A stretch of 64,000 bases of DNA from Xiphias gladius (Eukaryota; Chordata; Actinopteri; Istiophoriformes; Xiphiidae), in contig NC_053414.1 of the NCBI RefSeq assembly GCF_016859285.1, positions 24,023,517-24,087,516 on the forward strand, written 5' to 3'. The translations under genes were made by a program, and so were the position numbers. This document shows, piece by piece, positions 57,100 to 64,000 of the stretch. Position 1 is the first letter of the stretch, and each line of letters begins with the position of its first letter. The notes beneath the pieces are model-generated. The model was not told the DNA's origin, made no database searches, and worked only from the letters and a program-made list of their open reading frames with translations.

Positions 57100-57450
57100 T
57101 AAGTCCATTATTCACTCTTTAGCTCGGTTTTTGTCTCCACACACTCCTGAAGGAATTATCTGGCTCCTTATCTTATAAATGCTCCAATGTGTTCACCAGC
57201 TAGTCACCACCTTTGGCGGTCTGCTGTTTGGTGCAGTGCAGGCAGTGCACAGAAGGTTTTTAGAGATTTTTCACAGCTGTGTGCTGCAGCCGAACACAAT
57301 GCTATGAGAGCGTGAGAGTAAAGCAACAGTAAAGTTGCTAGACAGATGGCTAAGCAATGGGCTGAAACTCGATATAAAGCTCCACAAAGCCGAGGGGAAC
57401 TGCAGATTCAGGTGATAATTGTCTGTAACTTCATCTGTACAGGTGACACT
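57100..57450. repeat. Dispersed repeat, copy 2 (pair with 7130-7490)
   Basis: Same order of phrases as the copy at 7130-7490, including TTAGCTCGGTTTTTGTCTCC, GCGGTCTGCTGTTTGGTGCA, AACAGTAAAGTTGCTAGACA and CAGGTGATAATTGTCTGTAA. Confidence 0.6.
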
Positions 57451-57585
57451 TTTCAAATTGTCACAGTTTTAGACTATAATTTTATACATTGTAATCATAA
57501 AAATTTAAATTATTGCCACGTTTTTTCCTACAGGAGCCAGAAATTGTGACATGACACGGATAACAATCAAATTTGGATCAGCTGT

Positions 57586-57672
57586 TTATTTTTTTTATTT
57601 TTTTTTATTTTCTCTTCTTTTCTTTTCTTTTCTTTTCTTTTCTTTTCTTTTCTTTCTTTTTTCTTCTTTTTG
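57586..57672. repeat. T-rich tract with (TTTTC)n
   Basis: T-rich lead, then about nine TTTTC units (57612-57660). Pentanucleotide microsatellite; AAAAG on the minus strand. Confidence 0.92.
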
Positions 57673-57699
57673 GTTCTTTTTTTATCTGCCCCATTTATA

Positions 57700-59359
57700 T
57701 CAAAATTAATGGGTGGACAATATAACACTATTCGATACAATACACAATACAATACAACAGCACCACAGATCACAGCCTCCAAATGACTATGAAGTTGAAT
57801 TAACACCTCTGTAAAACTGAACATTAAAACGGGAGGATTTATTTCAAGGCTGCTGAAAGAATTTCAGATTTTTTTCAAGTAACAAGAGGTAGGACACTAC
57901 TAAGCTGACTAAAAAAATATCAAGCATGTTTGGAAATTATCTTAACATTCAAGATGGTACGGGGTCTCGGGAAGGCAATTAAAATGGTGGGGCACCAACC
58001 TTCCCAGACCATGGGGTACCAAGTGTTCACCCTAATGACCTAAACTAGGTTAGCTGATTACCTAGACTGTACTCTATATGCATTCCCATAAGGCAATACT
58101 TCCCAGACTAGCACTCAGAGTCCAGGCTGTTTTTATATTTCAGCCCATGTAACCAGGGTTTGATTACAGCTGGAGTGCTGAGTGAATGCAATCAGATAGC
58201 AGGCAGAGAAAACCTGCAGCCCTGTAGATCAGGAGGAGCACTGCTGTTGACTGTAAGGTTCAGTTTGTTAATAACAGATGCCTGACGCAGAGAAGACTAA
58301 TTCAGTACAGAGTTCATTTGAAGCTCATTATGGTGTGAGAGAGGTGTGAAACAATGACAGATGTGGTAGTCCCCACTGCAGTAATGGGTGTGTATGTGTG
58401 TGGATGACAAGTTTTTCCTATCACTATATTGCCAATGTTAGCATTAAGGGCTGTTTACTTACCAATCTAGAAGAAAAGTTGCAAGTTCAGCATAAAACTT
58501 CATTCCTTTACCGTCTCCAGCAGTGAAAAATGACGACAATGCTAGCTTTTGTTTTGCTTCTATTTCCAGTACTTCTTTTCTTTTACAGAAGTGGGCATGC
58601 TAACCAGCTAGCCCCAGCCCGTCCCACCTCATAATACCACTTTGTGATAGTGAGATACTGTAGCGTCCAGTCTGCCCTCAGTCAAACATGAGAGGATCAA
58701 GTAGTAGCGCTGCTCAGAGGACGTATTCTAACCTCTTGTCTTGTAAACGCAACAATGACCAAAGCTCTTGGTAGGTAAACAGCTGTTAACGCTAACATAA
58801 GCTATGTAGCGATAGCAAAAACGTACATGTAGCACCTTTAAAGAAATACGCATACTCTATTTTTTACTTTTCTTTTTTCATTTGATGTGCTCTTTATGAG
58901 ATACTTTTCAATACTAAATATTTACATTCATATACTTCCATACTAATTAGGCTCATTATCAATATTGAGGTTGTCATTATTGGAAATAAACAGATCAATT
59001 TCATACCTATAAAGCTATCTGAACTGATGATGTTCTGGTTTTGCTGAAATGGAAGACAGGAAAGAGGAGGAAGGGAGCAAAGGCTTGGTGCTGAATACAG
59101 TAGAGAGGGCTCAGAAGAGAGGCGAATAGATGAGAAAGGACCAGCAGAGAGGGTTGAGAGCATGCGGGAGAGAGAGAGAGAGAGAGAGAAGCTGGTGCTG
59201 TACAGCTGCGATAAATGCAGACCACCGACAGCGTGGCCTTTCATATTTCAACACCCTTGCTCCTCGTTTCACTCCCCGGCCGAACTGGCTGTCTGGCCCA
59301 AAAGTCTTATAATCTCACCAGGGGGTCTTCAGCTTTTGCACAGAGAATGACATGATTTT

Positions 59360-59361
<2 letters not shown>
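57700..59361. other. Gene-poor region, no exon supported
   Basis: Ordinary sequence with possible dispersed repeat at 58440-58810 (AGATACTGTAGCGTCCAGTC, GCCAGCTAGCCCCAG-like words) whose ends I cannot place. A (GA)n run is at 59168-59190. Confidence 0.4.
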
Positions 59362-59405
<44 letters not shown>

Positions 59406-59407
59406 AT
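59362..59407. repeat. (CA)n microsatellite
   Basis: About 20 CA units with one interruption (AAA) near the right end. Confidence 0.93.
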
Positions 59408-60921
59408 CCAGTCGTACTTGCATACATACCAACATACACATAAACAGGATTTCTGCACAGGCATTTTCTCCTCCAGACGCCATAGAATGCTCTAATAATA
59501 TAGGAGCGCAAATTCCACAGTGGCTATAGTGGTAAAGACTTTTACTTTAATCACAAGAATCATAAGAAATCACTGTGTAAATGTATTGGGTGTCACTAGT
59601 TCTGGTTCTTTAATCTCAAAGCTCATCTTTGCATCTCTCCCTTTCCTCCACTTTGGAGCTCCTCTTCTCAATCCTACATTCTCTCTCAGGGTGACTCTAC
59701 AGCTTTAAAGGTTTTAACCAGCATAAACTCCTCCTTCCAAAGGAATGTTTTGTCCCTTTTAAAGGTCTGGTCACATCAGAAAGTATCACTGTGAAGCTTA
59801 TCCTTGCGTCCCCCCAGAAATTGGTGGTGCTAGAGACTTGTTGACGTAGGGACTATTTGCAGGGCTAATAGAGATGGTACTGTACCTGGTGAGCCAGTGG
59901 CTAACACGTGAGCAAGCCAGTAACTTGATAGCAATAGTCAGTCTTAACAGCACTCCAAGCTTCTTTATTTTTTCTCTGTATTGTGCTGTTTTTGGGATTT
60001 TGATGAAAGATGCTACAATTTTAAATGCTGGTGTGGCTGAGCCTTCACAAAAAAATTAAATCGGAATAAGGACTGCCCTACTGTGTGTCCATCATACAGT
60101 ATATGATATCCTACCTCCAAATCTTCCCATCTTGGTTGCTTCAACATTTTACCGATTGACCCAGGTGGTGCTTCACTGATTGTTTTTTTATTTTTTAATT
60201 TGTTTTTTCATCAGTGACACCACAGATTGGACATCGATGAAGCTTCAGAAAATGATGCGTCTCGTCGTTGCAGCCCAGCAGTTTGTAAATTACACTGATT
60301 GGCTCAGCTGGGGCTGTACCGTCACGCGTCAGAAAGGAAATGATTGAGTTATTGATTGGCACGCAGGTGGACTCCACCGTCTAAAGCGGAAGACCAGAGG
60401 ATCCTTACAGTCAGTCAGCAAACATAAAGCAAAGGGAAATGAAGCCACAGGAGATGATTGGCTCATATTCCCTGCTCTTTGTCTCATCTCCGACAACTGC
60501 ACACTCCCTTTGTGCCCGTCTCTTCGCACAGTATATCTTCACTTTTTCATGATTATGCATTCAGTGGCATGAACACTGAACTGCATGAATAACACAGCCA
60601 AGTGAAGAGGTGGATAGCACAGGAAATGGAGAAAGGAAAAAGCAAATAGCGTAAGACAAGCTGATGAATGTGGGCTGGAAAATTGGCAGAGCTTTGAACT
60701 GAGGGAATAAGGAGGAGAAAGGAAAATATGGAAAGAGATGCAGTGGGTGAGTACATCGGGGAGATGACAGAGCAAAACCTTCCAAATAAAATGACTCAAC
60801 TGAAAACATAATAGGAGGAGTAAATAGGGAGTTAAAACCAGGAGCAGAACAACAAAGGTGGCTGCCAAAGCATCTGGAATACTAGCTACAGAAACACAGG
60901 AAAGCTGCACCTGCCCCTCTC

Positions 60922-60925
<4 letters not shown>
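59408..60925. other. Gene-poor region, no exon supported
   Basis: Short frames only. On the minus strand 60215-60260 reads LHRCPICGVTDEK, a CxxC-like string that has no second zinc-binding pair or splice support, so it is not called a gene. Confidence 0.4.

Positions 60926-60981
<56 letters not shown>
60926..60981. repeat. (GT)n microsatellite
   Basis: About 28 uninterrupted GT units. Confidence 0.95.
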
Positions 60982-60983
<2 letters not shown>

Positions 60984-61624
60984 GAATGTTTACCTGCTGA
61001 TAATGCACTAATCAATGGTTAATCAGCCCCTGAAGAGCCAAGGACGAATCATCACTACAATAGAGTATGTCGGATTTAGATTCCTCTCACTGCTTTTTCT
61101 GTTGGTATTATTTCTGTGCCCCTTCTTCACACGTCTCATTCTCTTTTCTCCCTGTCTGCTACCTGAGTCATCGGGCAGCCTCAGGGAGCAGAGTAAAAGT
61201 AGTTATAAAAGTTATCAGTGTCAGAGTATGAAGAGGAGCTATTCACCGTTCGGCCTGCCTCTCCTGCTTTGTGTGCGTACCCGTGCCTGCATGCATGTTA
61301 ATAAAAAGCAGAGCTAAAGGTCAAGCAAACCAAGCCTACATCACATCAAACAGAAACATCACATCAAACAGGTCTGAAAACACACCTTTGTGTTATTCTT
61401 AGTTTGATGATACTTAAAAGGAAATTTGTGTTCCAGCTACAGTATGCAAAGTCTTTAATGTACAGGCCTGGCGAGCTTCACTGCACACAGTGAACGCTGC
61501 AGTGTGTGTGTGAACCTGCAATCTGCAGCTTTACAAACTGTCAAGACGCTGCTTGGCATGAAATAAACTGAGGCGTTAAGAGAAGCAACTGACAACCTTT
61601 AACTTTCAACACTCACTGGTGGTC

Positions 61625-62045
61625 AAAAAGTTTTTCCACCTCCATGAGGAAAAGGATTTCTCTGTGGGGTTGAGAAATGGAGACTAAGGTGGACGGAAAA
61701 GGGAAGGGCTTAAACCAACCCTGTGACTAGGAGAGAACGGTGAAATGCCACGTTTTCCAGTGGCACATAACAAATTCCACCTCACCTGCCCCCTTTCAAC
61801 AAGGAATGAAATGAGGCACTCGGTCCAGTTTCGTAGTGGTTTATGTAACAGCAGACCGTCAGAGGGTATTGCTACATACATTATAATGTTGGCATCCCTC
61901 TGACATCCGCCCTGGGACATCCACTGTTGCTCTGTTTCCAGTAACATTTCTTCCTCGATGGTGTTTTGGCCAAGTTGACACCAGCACCATCCACAAAAAT
62001 GAATATGTGACGTGTGGGCTTGACTTCAAGATCCATGACTCCCTA
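61625..62045 (-). mobile_element. Tc1/mariner-IS630 superfamily transposase relic
   Basis: On the minus strand, in pieces of different frames: HIFIFVDGAGVNLAKT (62020-61970), then DGLLLHKPLRNWTECLISFL (about 61850-61790), VPLENVAFHRS, and finally FLNPTEKSFSSWRWKNF (near 61670-61620). These are the DDE catalytic landmarks (FVDEAG, the D in DNVAFH, and NPxE) of a transposase seen in many fish genomes, two with changed acidic residues (FVDGAG, ENVAFH). At least three frame changes break it. No inverted ends found. Confidence 0.68.
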
Positions 62046-63029
62046 AAATAAATCCAAAAGAAGCATAAGGTACACCATTACAGCAGTTCACGTTATACCC
62101 CAAAACATAGCTGTTTCCTGTGCATGCATTTGGTTGTGCTCAAAACCAGTATTGCACTGTGTCGTACCTGCCTGAACTTAATGCCATCTGAGCTCCTGAA
62201 CATGATCAGAGTTCCTCTCAAAAGGGACAGTGTACAACTGCATCCCAATTTGATGTCTTTTGAGTCCTCTTGCAATGGTTCTGATGCTTATACTCTGAGG
62301 ATTTCCAAATGTTGTGTTGTCTGCCAACACTGTCCAAAAATTTCTCTGAGTTTAATGGTATTGATGTTTGTGACTATATCAATGACTTCTCTTTCCTGTT
62401 TCCTGGAATCATCTGTGATGGGTCTTTTCTATTTTCATATTCCTACTTTTTAGATGTAGATCAGGTTGCAGTCTAATTTATAGTAAATTTGTCTTATGTT
62501 CTGGGATATAAATGTAAACATTTTAATAGCAGAAATGTGAGCAATATGGACTGTAAATACACAGATTTTTGGTGTTGGTAGAGTTTGACTGAGAAAACAG
62601 GTCATGAATTTTGAAAGATGTTTTGATCGTATGCATTTTGTGTCAAAGCAATGAAAAAGGATCCACAGTTCAGTCCACACTGACTGCTGCTGTGCTGACT
62701 GTGTGAGGAGTTCTAAAAAAGTGAACACGATGCTGTGTGTTAAATAGTCTCTGTGGACTTCATGTCTGTTTTTTCTCAGTATTTCATTATGAGGTAATTA
62801 CATATTGTTACATATTGATTTCTGCTTGTGAAAGATTATTTAGCAATTTAAGTACTTCTTGCCCATGTTTTCCTAAAATGTTAGATTTAAAGCTTATTAT
62901 TGATCTTGGAAACAAAACCAACTAATATCACTGCAAGATCCATTTAGCAGCTCTTCTGGGGCTTATTTTTTTCTCATCACTTCGAAGACTTCTTTCCCAA
63001 GAACTTGTTGGACGATAAGTCCATAAAAA
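62046..63029. other. Gene-poor region, no exon supported
   Basis: No coding signal on either strand; possibly the worn 5' part of the transposon relic just to the left. Confidence 0.4.
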
Positions 63030-63215
63030 CGGCCCGTTCAACATCTGCAGTTCCATGGCAGCTGGGCAAATCCCTCTGCTGACGAAGCTTATGTGATACG
63101 ATCAAAAGCTCTGAAACAGCTATTAAATGGATCTTGTGGTGAGATTGTTTGTTGTTGTTTCCAAAGGGGAAGAATGAACTTTCAATCTCAACCTTTATGG
63201 ACAGTGTTTTATGAC
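63030..63215 (+). repeat. Dispersed repeat B, copy 3
   Basis: GCTATTAAATGGATCTTGTG, GTGAGATTGTTTGTTGTTGT, GAATGAACTTTCAATCTCAA; same order as the copies at 11288 and 35060, with additional 5' sequence (CAGCTGGGCAAATCCCTCTG). Confidence 0.55.
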
Positions 63216-64000
63216 ATATCACAGTAAACTTTCAATATGTCACATGCCGTACTATCACCTGTATGTTGATACAACTGTTATTTTGAGCAGTGTGTGCTCA
63301 TATTGTGACTTCAATTGTATGATTTTAAGTGACAGAGAATGGGAAACTATTTTGAAGATCCACTTTTCTGAGACAAGTGTTATCTTCATAAAATATTGAT
63401 TTCTGTAGCTTTTACAGTCTGTTAGGAATTGAAAACGTCTGTCTTCGGTGCTCCCCAGTGGTAATGTCAAATAATTTGAAAGATACTATTACTACAGCCA
63501 CACACAGGGGCATTCAGCTTAACAGTTAAATTTACGGTTCATTTTCTACATTTAGACTTTTCCTGCTTTCTGCATAATCTCTTAATTCTCTCCTTCAGCC
63601 TTTTTCCTTTGCTCCTCCATAGAACAGTAGGGCTTCATTGATTCTCCTCATCATCTGTCACTCCGAGGAGCGAGCGGTCAGTCAGGCAGTCTGTAGAGAG
63701 ATATACTGAGTGACAGTCAAACCCCAGATGATTAACTTCACGTCATAATCCAGAGAGAAAGCTTTGGGCAGGCGAGCATATAACAAGCTGACTGACACAT
63801 ATTCTGTGTCAATCATAATCTTATGAAGAACAGACAAGGATGTTCGTCTGATAGTCAGGCGCAGAAATAGAACAGTGTGTAACAGTGAGTTACGTCCTGT
63901 AATTAACACTATGTCTGAGTTTTATTTGAGCTTAAAGTTTACAGTTCAGTGGTGAGTATGATGTAAATGTATGGAAATATAATTAGAACTGGTTTGTTCT
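63216..64000. other. Gene-poor right edge
   Basis: No open frame or repeat recognised up to the window end. Confidence 0.4.

Noticed and set aside
60195-60377. Zinc-finger-like frame with CPICGVTDEK
   Set aside because: One CxxC pair only, no partner cysteines or histidines, no splice context.

Overview
This window is vertebrate nuclear DNA, almost certainly from a ray-finned (teleost) fish. Genes are split by GT-AG introns, CpG-rich patches mark promoters, (CA)n runs are long and frequent, and several interspersed repeat families have the look of teleost genomes. All calls rest on reading exons, splice sites and protein motifs by eye; no database search was run.

Layout. (1) 1-2.3 kb: minus strand, the first two coding exons of a probable C2H2 zinc-finger gene that runs off the left edge, and just upstream of it a two-exon COX8 gene. 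(2) 3.9-6.9 kb: AVPI1 on the plus strand. (3) 7.7-14.5 kb: PI4K2A on the minus strand, nine coding exons, convergent with AVPI1. (4) 16.0-20.1 kb: PGAM1 on the plus strand, four coding exons, divergent from PI4K2A. (5) 21.1-26.8 kb: EXOSC1 on the plus strand, eight exons. (6) 27.5-31.4 kb: KNOP1 on the minus strand, convergent with EXOSC1. (7) 36.2-41.3 kb: a divergent GPRC5B on the minus strand. (8) 47.3-49.9 kb: a LITAF-type gene on the minus strand. (9) 50-64 kb: about 14 kb where I find no gene, only microsatellites and transposon remnants.

The genes are housekeeping or signalling genes and do not form one pathway: respiration (COX8), glycolysis (PGAM1), phosphoinositide signalling (PI4K2A), RNA decay (EXOSC1), nucleolar biology (KNOP1), receptor signalling (GPRC5B) and endosomal trafficking (LITAF; PI4K2A also acts there). 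Gene order joins a block found together on human chromosome 10q24 (AVPI1, PI4K2A, PGAM1, EXOSC1) to one whose members lie on human 16p (KNOP1, GPRC5B, LITAF), with the junction between 25.7 and 27.5 kb.

I found no new multi-gene system. The points most worth a second look are at exon level: a U12-type intron in EXOSC1, a GC-AG intron in PI4K2A that carries a hAT-like MITE with matching 8-bp target duplications, a duplicated two-exon module in KNOP1, loop expansions in GPRC5B, and nested or fold-back repeats near 43.5-44.1 kb.
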